A stretch of DNA of 64,000 bases, from contig NZ_QJSW01000002.1 in NCBI RefSeq assembly GCF_003217495.1, positions 444,901 through 508,900 of the forward strand, read 5' to 3'. The DNA is from Paenibacillus barcinonensis (lineage in GTDB: Bacteria; Bacillota; Bacilli; Paenibacillales; Paenibacillaceae). The position numbers were made by a program, and so were the translations under genes. Shown in pieces: positions 8,900 through 17,979 of the stretch; position 1 is the stretch's first letter, and the number at the start of each line of letters is the position of its first letter. The notes below the pieces were generated by a model. The model did not search any database. It worked only from the letters and a program-made list of their open reading frames with translations, and was not told where the DNA came from.

Positions 8900-9112
8900 G
8901 CTTAACGTCCCCTTCTTTGTCATGTGCTCTTGCGATATGCTAGACATTTTCTCACAGTTCTAGGGCGTAGTATGTTCAAAAAAGGACAATCTTAACAGCA
9001 TCACCTGCGGATTACCTCGTAAACTAGAAATTGCTCACAAAATTCGATACAATAAGGATATTAAACTGCCTTTCACTGTAAAGGCGTAGAACAGAATAGG
9101 AAGGTGAATGAT

Positions 9113-10105
9113 TTGCCTCAACAATCCAAGCCTGTCAGCTACGGGGGGCAAGCTGTCATTGAAGGTGTAATGTTTGGCGGAAAACACGTTAACGTTACAG
9201 CTGTTCGTAGAAAAGACGGCGAAATTACGTATCTGGAAGTTCCCAAGCAAGACAAGTCCTGGGTCATGAAATTGCGGCGGATTCCGTTATTGCGAGGAAT
9301 TGTCAGCATTATAGATTCAAGTGTCAAGGGCAGCAAACATCTAAATTACTCTGCTGACGCTTATGCTGATGATGAACTGGAGCCGGAAGAAAAGGCCAAA
9401 CAAGAAGAGAAGCAAGGTTCCGGCTGGAGCCTTAGTATGATCATTGGTGTGACCGCTGTAGCCATTCTTTCCTTCCTTTTTGGCAAAATTGTGCTGACGT
9501 TGCTTCCTGTTGTGATCGAGGACTTCTTATTTAAAAATGCATTCAACAATCAATTTTTGCATAATGTATTGGAAGGTGTTATCAAGCTGATTCTGCTGCT
9601 CGCCTATCTGTGGTTAATCTCACAAACACCGATGATTAAACGTCTGTTCCAATATCATGGAGCAGAGCATAAAGTTATCAGTGCTTATGAAGCCGGAGAA
9701 GAACTGACACCTGAAAATGTGCAAAAATACAGCAGACTGCATTATCGCTGCGGAAGCAGCTTTATCATGCTGACTGTAATTATCGGTATATTCCTGTATT
9801 CTGTATTTACTTATGACAGTCTGTGGGAACGTATGGGCCAGCGTCTGCTCCTGCTTCCGGTAGTATTAGGAGTTTCATTTGAACTTCTCAAAATCACGAA
9901 TTCGCTTCGTGATATTCCTGTCCTTCGTTATCTCGGATATCCAGGTCTCTGGCTGCAACTGCTCACCACCAAAGAACCGACAAATGCACAAGTGGAGGTT
10001 TCCATCGCATCGTTTAATCGCATGCGTGAACTGGATGCCAAGCTCGCGAACGTCTCTACGGCAACTGAAGTTCCTGTAGCTACATTTGATCCTGTGAAAG
10101 GGTGA
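9113..10105 (+). CDS. yqhQ: DUF1385 membrane protein YqhQ
   Basis: 330 residues beginning at TTG (9113), preceded by GGAAGGTG; an in-frame GTG at 9104 overlaps that site and is less likely. The N-terminus SYGGQAVIEGVMFGGKH and the central YHGAEHKVISAYEAGEELT with RLHYRCGSSF are the DUF1385 signatures. Conserved His, Glu and Cys suggest a metal site, though no function is proven. Three or four membrane helices follow residue 105. It is transcribed divergently from yqhR and followed at 5 bp by yqhP. Confidence 0.92.
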   Translation: MPQQSKPVSYGGQAVIEGVMFGGKHVNVTAVRRKDGEITYLEVPKQDKSWVMKLRRIPLLRGIVSIIDSSVKGSKHLNYSADAYADDELEPEEKAKQEEKQGSGWSLSMIIGVTAVAILSFLFGKIVLTLLPVVIEDFLFKNAFNNQFLHNVLEGVIKLILLLAYLWLISQTPMIKRLFQYHGAEHKVISAYEAGEELTPENVQKYSRLHYRCGSSFIMLTVIIGIFLYSVFTYDSLWERMGQRLLLLPVVLGVSFELLKITNSLRDIPVLRYLGYPGLWLQLLTTKEPTNAQVEVSIASFNRMRELDAKLANVSTATEVPVATFDPVKG

Positions 10106-10110
10106 ATGAT

Positions 10111-10446
10111 ATGAATAAGCAGGCCATTGTATTCTGGACGGTAATCATACTGGCTACTTTTGGAATTATCGGTATATTGGGCAGAGCTTCCTTGTCCAGT
10201 ATTCTTATCCCTCTGATCGTGTTCGGAGTTGTGTTCCTGTTGTACAAATATCCGCCTGCACGTTGGTCACGCAAAGCCAAGACACCCAAGATCAAACCTT
10301 CGGCTAAAACGATGGCTAAAGTGAATGCACAGAATAATGCTTCTGCCCGGAAAAGCAGCTCTTCCAGAAAACGCAAGGATTACCCTTTCCAGGTCATCCA
10401 GGGACAGAAGGGCAAGAGCGAAGAGGATATTCCAAAATATCATTAA
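10111..10446 (+). CDS. yqhP: Small membrane protein, YqhP-like
   Basis: 111 residues with two N-terminal hydrophobic helices (about 6-24 and 29-46), followed by a very basic Lys/Ser/Arg-rich tail. The ATG at 10111 has AAAGGGTG upstream, overlapping the end of yqhQ, so the two are probably coupled. No catalytic motif is visible. The YqhP name is inferred from gene order and architecture rather than strong sequence recall. Confidence 0.72.
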   Translation: MNKQAIVFWTVIILATFGIIGILGRASLSSILIPLIVFGVVFLLYKYPPARWSRKAKTPKIKPSAKTMAKVNAQNNASARKSSSSRKRKDYPFQVIQGQKGKSEEDIPKYH

Positions 10447-10477
10447 TTTCATCCATTCCTCTTGCACATATACTCCA

Positions 10478-10518
10478 AAAAAAGCAATTCTCACCTTGGT
10501 GGGAATTGCTTTTTTTTG
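10478..10518. terminator. Bidirectional intrinsic terminator after yqhP
   Basis: AAAGCAATTCTCACC pairs with GGTGGGAATTGCTTT around a short loop and has A and T runs on its two flanks. It should stop yqhQ-yqhP transcription and may also act on the convergent yqhO transcript. Confidence 0.9.
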
Positions 10519-10605
10519 GCATACCGCTCCTGCATCTACAATAAAAAGCTGGATTGGCGGGCATGGACATATACTGTCTGCAATCATTAAACTTTAGCTC
10601 GTTTT

Positions 10606-11607
10606 TCATACGGGAAGCAGAGGCAGAGCATCTGCTTTTTTCTTCCGCTGCTCTTTGCGCTGTTTCTCTAATTGCTCATTGTATATTTTCATATTCCAGG
10701 CATTGAAAAACTCTCTACCTGCAACGAGGCCAGAGCGAAACAAATTTGTGCTTTCCTGAACTGACAAATTAAACTGTGTCGGTTTGATGCCCAGCGTAGG
10801 AATTTTGACGGTACGGAATCGGTTAATCTGCTCGATGTAGCGCTCATCATGTGCAGTAAGCATCGTTTCAACCAGCGCCTGCAGCATAGTAAGCGGTCCT
10901 TTGATTCGTGCGGGCTCCACTTCGTTCTTGCCCACCATCTTAAAGCCAACAACCGGAATGATCCCCCCGCCTTCTTCTGAGCGCTCTCCGTCAAACAGCC
11001 ATAGCGGAAAATTACTGAGCAGTCCTCCATCCACTACATATACAAACTGGTCCGGGAAAGGAAGACCTTTAGACATTACGGGTGACTTGCGTATGATCAC
11101 TGGATCAAAAAAGTAAGGTATGCTGCAGCTCATGCGTACCGCTTTGGCCACTTCCAGCTTGGACGGTTCAATACCGAACCGACGAATATCATCTGGCAGC
11201 ACAAGAATACTGCCGTTGGAAATATCGGAAGCAGTAATGAGCAGCTTGCCCGATGGCAAGTCAGCGAAGGTGCGTATTCCTTTCTGTTGCAGCATCTTGC
11301 GAATCCACGACTCAAGCGCTTCTCCTGAGTAAAGTCCTTTTTTCAAAAAAAGTCTTGCCGCAGGTCCAATCCAACGTGTATTAAATATTGCTGAGCGCTG
11401 CAGCAGCGAAGCAAACGGTGTACTTTCAATAATAACCTTCATTTCCTCAGCCCGATAACCTGCCGCAAGCAGAGCTGCAACGATCGAGCCGGATGATGTG
11501 CCGGCTACTCGATTAAATTGAACTCCGCAGTCCTGCGCTCCCTGCACCGCACCTGCAAGCGAAATGCCTTTCACGCCTCCGCCCTCAAACACTCCGTTAA
11601 TTAACAT
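10606..11607 (-). CDS. yqhO: Patatin-like phospholipase (YqhO-like)
   Basis: 333 residues. The patatin hydrolase fold is shown by the oxyanion motif GVFEGGGVKGISLAGA (about 4-19), the nucleophile elbow GTSSGS (about 35-40) and the catalytic Asp in VDGGLLSNFPLW. Members hydrolyse acyl esters of lipids; the substrate here is unknown. The start ATG at 11607 is chosen because the family begins just before the EGGGVKG motif; the frame is open for 35 more codons upstream. The ribosome site lies inside the 3' arm of a strong hairpin (see 11605-11667). Neighbours match B. subtilis yqhO. Confidence 0.88.
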   Translation of the reverse strand: MLINGVFEGGGVKGISLAGAVQGAQDCGVQFNRVAGTSSGSIVAALLAAGYRAEEMKVIIESTPFASLLQRSAIFNTRWIGPAARLFLKKGLYSGEALESWIRKMLQQKGIRTFADLPSGKLLITASDISNGSILVLPDDIRRFGIEPSKLEVAKAVRMSCSIPYFFDPVIIRKSPVMSKGLPFPDQFVYVVDGGLLSNFPLWLFDGERSEEGGGIIPVVGFKMVGKNEVEPARIKGPLTMLQALVETMLTAHDERYIEQINRFRTVKIPTLGIKPTQFNLSVQESTNLFRSGLVAGREFFNAWNMKIYNEQLEKQRKEQRKKKADALPLLPV

Positions 11608-11667
11608 AAAAAACCCCCGTTCTCCAGGCAGCCATGCTTCTACTGCCACTGTATGAGAACAGGGGTT
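11605..11667 (-). promoter_or_regulatory. Terminator-like hairpin abutting the yqhO start codon
   Basis: On the minus strand the arm AACCCCTGTTCTC (11667-11655) pairs over 13 positions (one G-U) with GAGAACGGGGGTT (11624-11612). It is followed by TTTTTT and then directly by ATG. The 3' arm contains the G-rich ribosome site. It may be the terminator of the upstream gene, an attenuator, or a translational switch. Confidence 0.6.
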
Positions 11668-11817
11668 GTTCATATAACTGTTATATTGAACTAAAGATTT
11701 TACACCATCCACTCCGATAACTGAACAACCTGGAAAGTAGCTGTTATGCCCAGATTTTTCGGGTTCCCTTTTCCATTCAATTTATATAGATAGATGGATA
11801 AGATCATTTTTGATGTG

Positions 11818-13431
11818 CTACAGACCGTAATAGGTTTTCAAACGTTCAATAATACCCAGAGGGTTCTTCGTCAGGTATTGTGAGCTGAAATAAATGTCTC
11901 CTCCGATCGACGGATACTTCTCGTTATAGATTAGCTGATCAATAATCTCCTGAGAGGTCTGCCATCCAATTTCCGGTGTTCCCAATTTGTAAGGAGAATG
12001 ACCGATATACAGCTTCACATTGGTATTAGCTACCTCATTAACCCACCAATCCACGACCTTGTCGTACCTTGCAGCACTGAGGGTCATGCTCCAGTACACT
12101 TGTGGTGCCACATAATCAATCCAGCCCTGTTTAATCCACGTCCGTACATCCGCATTCATGCTGTCATAAGCTGTGACACCTGCTTTGGTATCCGATCCGG
12201 TCAGATCATTGGCCTTGTTACGCCATACACCGAATGGGCTGATGCCGTATTCCACATTAGCTTTGACACGATGAATATTCTGTCCAAGCTGCTGCACAAA
12301 CTGATTAATATTGTCACGGCGCCATGCCGCACGATCTGTTGTGTTTAACGTATTATACGTTTTGAAAGCAGCATCGTCGTTAAACGTTACATTCGATGGG
12401 TAGAAATAATCGTCCAGGTGCACACCATCAATATTGTAGTTGTTGACAACTTCCATGATGGTATCAATGATATGCTGCCTTGCTTCCGGAATTCCCGGAT
12501 TAATATACAGCTTGCCTGCCGCATTCACAATCCAGTCTGGATGAAGTTTGGAAATATGGTTAGCTGCCAAATTGGATGTTGTTGCCGAATTGGTCGCCCG
12601 GAACGGATTAAACCATGCATGGAATTCCATACCACGCTTGTGTGCTTCCTCGATCATATATGCGAGCGGGTCATATCCAGGATCTTTCCCTTGTGTCCCT
12701 GTCAACACGCTGTTCCAAGGCACCAGATTCGAAGGATAAATTGCATCTGCATTGGCTCTGACTTGCACAAATACAGCGTTGATGCCCAAATCCTTCAATT
12801 GATCAAGCTGGCTTGAATACTCCTGCTTCTGTTTGTCCACGTTACCCTTTGCTCCAGAAGACGGCCAATCTCCATTCACCGTTGAAATCCAAGCTCCGCG
12901 CATTTGATCGGTTGACGGAGTTACGGTACCTCCTGGCTCCGCTGGAACTGCTGGTGTTGGTTCTGGTGTTGGTTCTGGTGTTGTTCCATTACCCGTGTAC
13001 AGATCAATGGTCTGAGCCGTCTGATTCCAATTCACCTGAATGCCCAGATTTTCACTTACGAAACGAATCGGAACCATTACACGCCCCTGCTTTAGTTGCA
13101 CAGATGCATCCAGATTAACGATCGCATTGTCCACTGTCGCTTGCTGGCGTCCACTGGTCATCGTAATCACCGAATCAGACTTCTGAATCGTTACGGTACG
13201 AGTTGCCTGAGACCATAAAACAGAAGCCCCCAAGCCTTCACTAATAACCCGAAGCGGTACCATCGTTACATTAACCTTAGGCAGAATATAAGGAGCTACA
13301 TCCGATTCCAGACGCTGACCGTCCAGAAAGATCGAAATTTCCTTCTGGGAAGCTGCCTGAGCAGTCACCCCTGCTGTCTGCAAGCCAAGTACAAAAATAA
13401 GCAGCAGCAACAATCCTTTACGCAATTTCAT
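11818..13431 (-). CDS. Secreted glycoside-hydrolase-like protein (GHL10/DUF187) with copper-amine-oxidase-N-type domain
   Basis: 537 residues. A signal peptide (1-27, ending AQA) is followed by a copper-amine-oxidase-N-like domain pair (about 33-145; VPLRVISEGLGASVLW and VPIRFVSENLGIQVNW), a TPEP-type linker, and a family-10-like glycosidase barrel from about residue 177. The last begins MRGAWISTVNGDWPS and contains FVQVRANADAIYPS, FHAWFNPFRA, DGVHLDDYFYP and APQVYWSM. Such proteins (YngK-like) act outside the cell and are thought to cleave glycans, possibly peptidoglycan. The surface domain probably anchors or packs against the wall. The gap of about 200 bp upstream contains the mntR terminator. 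Confidence 0.88.
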   Translation of the reverse strand: MKLRKGLLLLLIFVLGLQTAGVTAQAASQKEISIFLDGQRLESDVAPYILPKVNVTMVPLRVISEGLGASVLWSQATRTVTIQKSDSVITMTSGRQQATVDNAIVNLDASVQLKQGRVMVPIRFVSENLGIQVNWNQTAQTIDLYTGNGTTPEPTPEPTPAVPAEPGGTVTPSTDQMRGAWISTVNGDWPSSGAKGNVDKQKQEYSSQLDQLKDLGINAVFVQVRANADAIYPSNLVPWNSVLTGTQGKDPGYDPLAYMIEEAHKRGMEFHAWFNPFRATNSATTSNLAANHISKLHPDWIVNAAGKLYINPGIPEARQHIIDTIMEVVNNYNIDGVHLDDYFYPSNVTFNDDAAFKTYNTLNTTDRAAWRRDNINQFVQQLGQNIHRVKANVEYGISPFGVWRNKANDLTGSDTKAGVTAYDSMNADVRTWIKQGWIDYVAPQVYWSMTLSAARYDKVVDWWVNEVANTNVKLYIGHSPYKLGTPEIGWQTSQEIIDQLIYNEKYPSIGGDIYFSSQYLTKNPLGIIERLKTYYGL

Positions 13432-13561
13432 CCATCAGTCCTCCAACATCATTAAATTTGCGGTAAAATCTACTAGTTTAATAGACGCTTGGCAGAGCGA
13501 TTTAGTTGCGAAAATAACCAAATATCGGGTGAATGAAATAGGATTGAATCCATATGCACAT

Positions 13562-13600
13562 CATAAAAATGCTTCTCGCCATACCATCGGCAAGAAGCAT
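13562..13600 (-). terminator. Intrinsic terminator of mntR
   Basis: Minus-strand ATGCTTCTTGCC and GGCGAGAAGCAT form a 12-bp stem with an 8-base loop, then TTTTTA. It is located 33 bp past the mntR stop. Confidence 0.9.
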
Positions 13601-13632
13601 CTCTCTGTTTATAATCTAAATTCATCGACAAC

Positions 13633-14061
13633 TCAAGATTCCGTGTTACTCATGATTTCTTGAATATTTTTGAGGTCACGCAAGCGACTCTCATCCTGAC
13701 GGAAATACTCCACCAATGACTCGATGCAAGTAATGGAGTCCCAGCTCAAATGATGCTCGATACCCTCAACATCATTGTAAATGTTCTCTTCCTGTACACC
13801 GATGGTTGTCAAAAACTGCTCAAGCAGATGATGGCGCTCCATCAGCCGTTTACCCATCTTTTTCCCTTTTGGCGTCAGTACCAGCCCGCGGTATTTCTCA
13901 TAGATCAGGTACTCGTCCTTGTCCAGCTTTTGGATCATCTTCGTCACCGATGAAGGATGTACTTCCAGTCCTTCAGCTATATCAGACACACGAGCATAGC
14001 CCTTTTCGTCAATTAATTTGTATATACGCTCCAAATAGTCTTCCATACTGGGCGTTGGCAT
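13633..14061 (-). CDS. mntR: Manganese transport regulator MntR
   Basis: 142 residues, the exact length of B. subtilis MntR. The winged-helix DNA-binding domain covers 1-70 ([38 protein letters not shown]). The metal-binding and dimerisation domain follows, with Asp, Glu and His ligands in [18 protein letters not shown] and [10 protein letters not shown]. It represses Mn uptake genes when Mn2+ is bound. The start at 14061 (GAGGGAAG upstream) is preferred to an in-frame ATG at 14091. It is the last gene of the yqh block and divergent from splB. Confidence 0.96.
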   Translation of the reverse strand: MPTPSMEDYLERIYKLIDEKGYARVSDIAEGLEVHPSSVTKMIQKLDKDEYLIYEKYRGLVLTPKGKKMGKRLMERHHLLEQFLTTIGVQEENIYNDVEGIEHHLSWDSITCIESLVEYFRQDESRLRDLKNIQEIMSNTES

Positions 14062-14250
14062 CTGCTTCCCTCTCTTCTCTCTGACCGGCATTACGTACCT
14101 GGTCCCTATCTTCTAATGATACATGTTATCAATACGCATTGGCAAGTCCTACACCTCTTCAGCTCCGTATGCACACAAGGATTTGGCAGGCGTGACTTTG
14201 CTTCATTCGAGGCAAACTAACCTTAGTTTCACCATGAAAGGAGTGTTTCT

Positions 14251-15321
14251 GTGAGCACTACAGTTGCGCGACCCCCTGCTCGAAAAGCAAAAGGCACTAA
14301 ACCCTTTATTCCCGATTTGGTGTATTTTGAACCCGGTGCACTGGAATATGAAAAAGGCAAGCGCATCATGGAATGGGTAACCTCTCAAAACATCCCTTAT
14401 CAGATGACCACGTCTCATAATCGGATTACCAATCTCCCTGGTGAGACCGAGCAGGAGAAATATCGGATGGCCAAGCGAACTTTAGTGGTCGGCGTACGTA
14501 AAACACTCAAATTTGACCAGTCCAAGCCGTCTGCAGAATACGCGATCCCCATCTCAACCGGCTGTATGGGCCATTGTCATTATTGTTATCTTCAGACAAC
14601 GTTAGGCGCCAAGCCATATGTTCGTGTATATGTGAACACCGAAGAAATTATTGAGGCCGCCAAAGGCTATATCGAGGAACGTAAGCCTGAAATTACACGT
14701 TTTGAAGCGGCTTGTACATCCGACCCGGTCGGTCTTGAGCATATTACAGAAAACCTCAGCGATCTGATTAAATTTATGGCAGATGAAGAATACGGACGAT
14801 TGCGTTTCGTAACCAAATATCATCATGTTGATCCGCTGCTAAAGCTCAAGCACAATGGTCATACCCGGATTCGGTTTAGCGTCAATGCCGATTACGTCAT
14901 CAAAAATTTTGAGCCGGCAACCTCACGTTTTGAGGAACGAATTGAAGCGGCAGGCAAAATTGCACATGCCGGTTATCCGCTTGGCTTCATCATTGCCCCG
15001 ATAATCTGGTACGATGGCTGGCAGGAAGGTTATGCTGAATTGTTACAGAAGCTTGCAGATACACTTCCTGAAGAAGCTACAAAAGATCTGACCTTTGAAA
15101 TGATTCAGCACCGGTTCACCAAAACAGCGAAGGCCACCATCGAGAAGCGTTATCCCAAAACCAAGCTTGAAATGGATATTGAGAAACGTAAAATGAAATG
15201 GGGCCGCTGGGGTCAGTACAAATATGTGTATAAGGATGACCAGCAGGATGCGCTGCGCGAATTCATTACCGAACGAATATTCGAGCACTTTCCGTTAGCC
15301 AACATTGATTATTTCACTTAA
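14251..15321 (+). CDS. splB: Spore photoproduct lyase
   Basis: 356 residues, a radical SAM enzyme that reverts the spore photoproduct (5-thyminyl-5,6-dihydrothymine) to two thymines during germination. The cluster motif is GCMGHCHYCYLQT with Cys105, Cys109 and Cys112 in C-x3-C-x2-C spacing. The hydrogen-donor Cys is Cys155 in FEAACTSDP. Start is GTG at 14251, with AAGGAG 7 bases upstream. It is monocistronic; no splA-like gene is seen upstream. Expression in the forespore under sigma-G is expected from the family, but a clear promoter was not identified here. Confidence 0.97.
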   Translation: MSTTVARPPARKAKGTKPFIPDLVYFEPGALEYEKGKRIMEWVTSQNIPYQMTTSHNRITNLPGETEQEKYRMAKRTLVVGVRKTLKFDQSKPSAEYAIPISTGCMGHCHYCYLQTTLGAKPYVRVYVNTEEIIEAAKGYIEERKPEITRFEAACTSDPVGLEHITENLSDLIKFMADEEYGRLRFVTKYHHVDPLLKLKHNGHTRIRFSVNADYVIKNFEPATSRFEERIEAAGKIAHAGYPLGFIIAPIIWYDGWQEGYAELLQKLADTLPEEATKDLTFEMIQHRFTKTAKATIEKRYPKTKLEMDIEKRKMKWGRWGQYKYVYKDDQQDALREFITERIFEHFPLANIDYFT

Positions 15322-15385
15322 ACCCGGAGTCAGCGCTTCTCCGTGCAAGTATGACTAATTCTCATATATCCCTTAACCGTTCAGA

Positions 15386-15440
15386 TTAAAAAGCAGGTCG
15401 CATGAAACCAGAACACTTCTGGTTCAATGCAGCCTGCTTT
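15386..15440. terminator. Long-stem terminator between splB and ccdA
   Basis: AAAGCAGGTCGCATGAAACC and its near-complement (15420-15440) form a stem of more than 20 bp around a tiny loop. The T run is better on the minus strand (TTTTTAA), so it mainly serves ccdA, but it lies between convergent genes. Confidence 0.88.
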
Positions 15441-15498
15441 ATCTGCTTTATCTGCTTTATCATTCGTCAGTTGTACACGAATTAATAGTAACCCCGGA

Positions 15499-16212
15499 TT
15501 AGATAATCATCCACTGGGGTGTAATCTGTTGCAGCCATATTGTTATTTTGGTCATCTGGTCCGTGAACAGCAATATGCCCATCAGAAGCATTAATGCTCC
15601 GCCAATCTTCATCATCATGTTGGAGTATCGCAGAATCCAGCGGGTGGAGCCTATGAAGAAGGCCAACACAAAAAATGGCAAGGCAAATCCGATGGTGTAA
15701 CCGGTAATCAACGTAAACCATGTGGACGGCTCACTTGCAGCCATTGCAATAATCGCTGTAAGAATAGGTCCGATGCAAGGCGACCACCCTGCCGAAAAGC
15801 CGATTCCAAAAATAAACGACCCTAAATATCCGGCGGGTTTCCACTTCATATCAAGCTTGCGCTCTTTCATTAAAAAATGGGGTTTAAAAATACCTAACAG
15901 AAACAGTCCCATCAGAATAATTAAAATCGCTGACAATTGACGAATCAGATCACGATTATCGTTGAAAAACTCGCCAAACAATCCTGCACCCAGACCCAGC
16001 GAATAAAATACAGCGGAGAATCCGAGAATAAACGCCAGTGTATGGGTCAACGTTTTGAACCGTACCTCACGCTGGTTTCGATCATCCTTTAACTGCTGTA
16101 CGGTCATTCCTGTAATGTATGAAAGGTATGATGGGTACAGCGGAAGACAACACGGTGATATAAAAGAAGCGAGGCCAGCAAGAAAAGCCAGCCATACATT
16201 AACATCAGGCAT
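15499..16212 (-). CDS. ccdA: CcdA-type thiol-disulfide transmembrane protein
   Basis: 237 residues and six to seven membrane helices. The two conserved Cys-Pro motifs are FISPCCLPLYPSYLSYITG (about 17-35) and GWSPCIGPILTA (about 142-153), typical of DsbD/CcdA proteins that carry reducing equivalents across the membrane for cytochrome c maturation or spore cortex synthesis. The first motif carries an extra Cys (PCC). AAGGGAG precedes the ATG. Another DsbD-family member with a different partner is possible. Confidence 0.88.
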   Translation of the reverse strand: MPDVNVWLAFLAGLASFISPCCLPLYPSYLSYITGMTVQQLKDDRNQREVRFKTLTHTLAFILGFSAVFYSLGLGAGLFGEFFNDNRDLIRQLSAILIILMGLFLLGIFKPHFLMKERKLDMKWKPAGYLGSFIFGIGFSAGWSPCIGPILTAIIAMAASEPSTWFTLITGYTIGFALPFFVLAFFIGSTRWILRYSNMMMKIGGALMLLMGILLFTDQMTKITIWLQQITPQWMII

Positions 16213-16259
16213 GAAGCAATGTCTCCCTTCCTCGGGCTCACTTGCTCATTAACATGACG

Positions 16260-17063
16260 TCAGGCCCGAAACCCTTTTTTTCCTATCAATGTTAAAATCA
16301 GCATCATGATCAGCAGCAATACAATCGTTGCTCCCGGTGCCAAATTCCAGATCCCCGCTACAACCAGACCAATCACTACGGCGATTTCTCCAATGACAAC
16401 TGACAGAATGATGGCTGATTTGAAGCTTCGTGCCATAAGCAAACTGACAGCCACAGGAATAGTGAGCAAGGCCGATACCAGCAAGGCCCCGACGATTTTG
16501 ATCGCTGTACTGATTACAAGTGCTGTCATCACTGTAATTAACATATTCAGCATTTTGACAGGTAGTCCCGTAACCGCAGCTGCATCCTCTTCAAAGCTGA
16601 GCAGAAAAAACTCCTTATGTAAGAAGGCCACCACAATCACAACAATTAAGGTTACCACTCCAACCAGCTTCAAATCTGTTGCATCCAGCGTGTAAATGCT
16701 GCCAAACAAATAACTCATAACATCCGCGTTGTAGCCTTTGCCCAGCGTAAAGAACAGAGAAGCGAGCGCTACACCTCCAGACATGATGATGGCAATGGAT
16801 AGCTCTGCATAACTTTTGTATGCCTTACGCAGCTTCTCAATGGCAAATGAGGCGAGCACCGCAAAGATCAGCCCTACACCAATCGGATATACCTCAATCA
16901 AAAAACCTAGCGCCACCCCTGCAATCGTTACATGAGACAAAGTGTCTCCGATCATTGACAGTCTTCGCAATACGAGGAACAGCCCGATCAGTGGAGCGGT
17001 GATGCCAATAAGCAAACCGCCTGCAAGCGCACGCTGAAAAAAATCACTCCATAATATTTCCAA
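16260..17063 (-). CDS. znuB: Zinc ABC transporter permease
   Basis: 267 residues starting at TTG (17063), with AAGGAG upstream; the product begins MEILWSDFFQRALAGG, as in ZnuB-type permeases. The open frame continues upstream into znuC but without family features. It has eight or nine hydrophobic helices, and the cytoplasmic motif RRLSMIGDTLSHVTIAGVALG is diagnostic of the metal ABC-3 family. It follows znuC by 49 bp. The znu symbol is assigned because the binding protein has a His-rich loop and a Zur-type operator precedes the operon. Confidence 0.9.
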   Translation of the reverse strand: MEILWSDFFQRALAGGLLIGITAPLIGLFLVLRRLSMIGDTLSHVTIAGVALGFLIEVYPIGVGLIFAVLASFAIEKLRKAYKSYAELSIAIIMSGGVALASLFFTLGKGYNADVMSYLFGSIYTLDATDLKLVGVVTLIVVIVVAFLHKEFFLLSFEEDAAAVTGLPVKMLNMLITVMTALVISTAIKIVGALLVSALLTIPVAVSLLMARSFKSAIILSVVIGEIAVVIGLVVAGIWNLAPGATIVLLLIMMLILTLIGKKGFRA

Positions 17064-17112
17064 AACAAACTCGACTCCTTCGGCCTGGCTATCTAATAGC
17101 CCACAAACATCA

Positions 17113-17871
17113 CTAGCGTACCTGTGCGGTAGTATGTTGCAGGTTAGTCTCTGCACAATCCTCTACCTCATGCGAATGACGAACATGGAAATGAATCTTG
17201 CCATTCGTAAGGGCAGCTTCGGAGCCCAGATAACTCTCCATTCGGTCCATATCATGAGACACCATCAGAAAAGTCATTCGATGATGCTCGTGCATATGTG
17301 TAATCAGTTCAAAAAAACTGGCTTGTGATTCGGCATCAATCCCCACGGTAGGTTCATCAAGGATCAACAGATCCGGGTGATTAATTAACGCACGAGCCAG
17401 AAAAACACGCTGTTGCTGTCCACCTGACAGCTGTCCGATGCGTTTGTTTGCAATATCCTCAATCCGCATCACCTGCATAGCATCAGCACACTGCTGCTGT
17501 CCCTGACGTGTTATACGGCGAAACATGTTCTTGTTATTGTACAGCCCAGACATGACCACTTCTCGAACCGTTGCCGGGAACAACGGATTAAATGCATTTT
17601 TTTGCGGCACATATCCAATCCGGTTCCAATCCTTGAACTTGCGAATCGACTGTCCGAACAGCCTGATATCTCCCTGCGCAGCAGGCAGGAGTCCAACCAG
17701 CATACGCAGCAACGTGGTTTTCCCTGCACCGTTCGAACCGATAATACCTACAAAATCCCGCTGCTGAACCATAAAGTTGAGATCATCAATCACACGCTGG
17801 TCCCCGTAGGAAAAAGATAGATTTTCAATCTCGATAATGGGATCATGACATAGTGGCATGATTTGCTGCAT
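17113..17871 (-). CDS. znuC: Zinc ABC transporter ATP-binding protein
   Basis: 252 residues. Walker A is GSNGAGKTTLL, the signature is LSGGQQQRVFLARAL, Walker B is LLILDEPTVGID, and the switch His lies in MVSHDMDR. Family motif IGYVPQKNAFNPLFPATVREVV is present. Start is ATG at 17871 (AAGGGCGG upstream); an upstream in-frame codon at 17940 lies in the linker after znuA and is unlikely. It energises uptake through ZnuB. Confidence 0.92.
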   Translation of the reverse strand: MQQIMPLCHDPIIEIENLSFSYGDQRVIDDLNFMVQQRDFVGIIGSNGAGKTTLLRMLVGLLPAAQGDIRLFGQSIRKFKDWNRIGYVPQKNAFNPLFPATVREVVMSGLYNNKNMFRRITRQGQQQCADAMQVMRIEDIANKRIGQLSGGQQQRVFLARALINHPDLLILDEPTVGIDAESQASFFELITHMHEHHRMTFLMVSHDMDRMESYLGSEAALTNGKIHFHVRHSHEVEDCAETNLQHTTAQVR

Positions 17872-17979
17872 GGCAAAGCCGCCCTTCATAATAAATAATG
17901 CTGTAAACCTGTTGCCAAACACTCCAAAAGTCTTCGCCAATCAAACGGCAAAGACTTCTGGACGTACACTCTATTCTTC

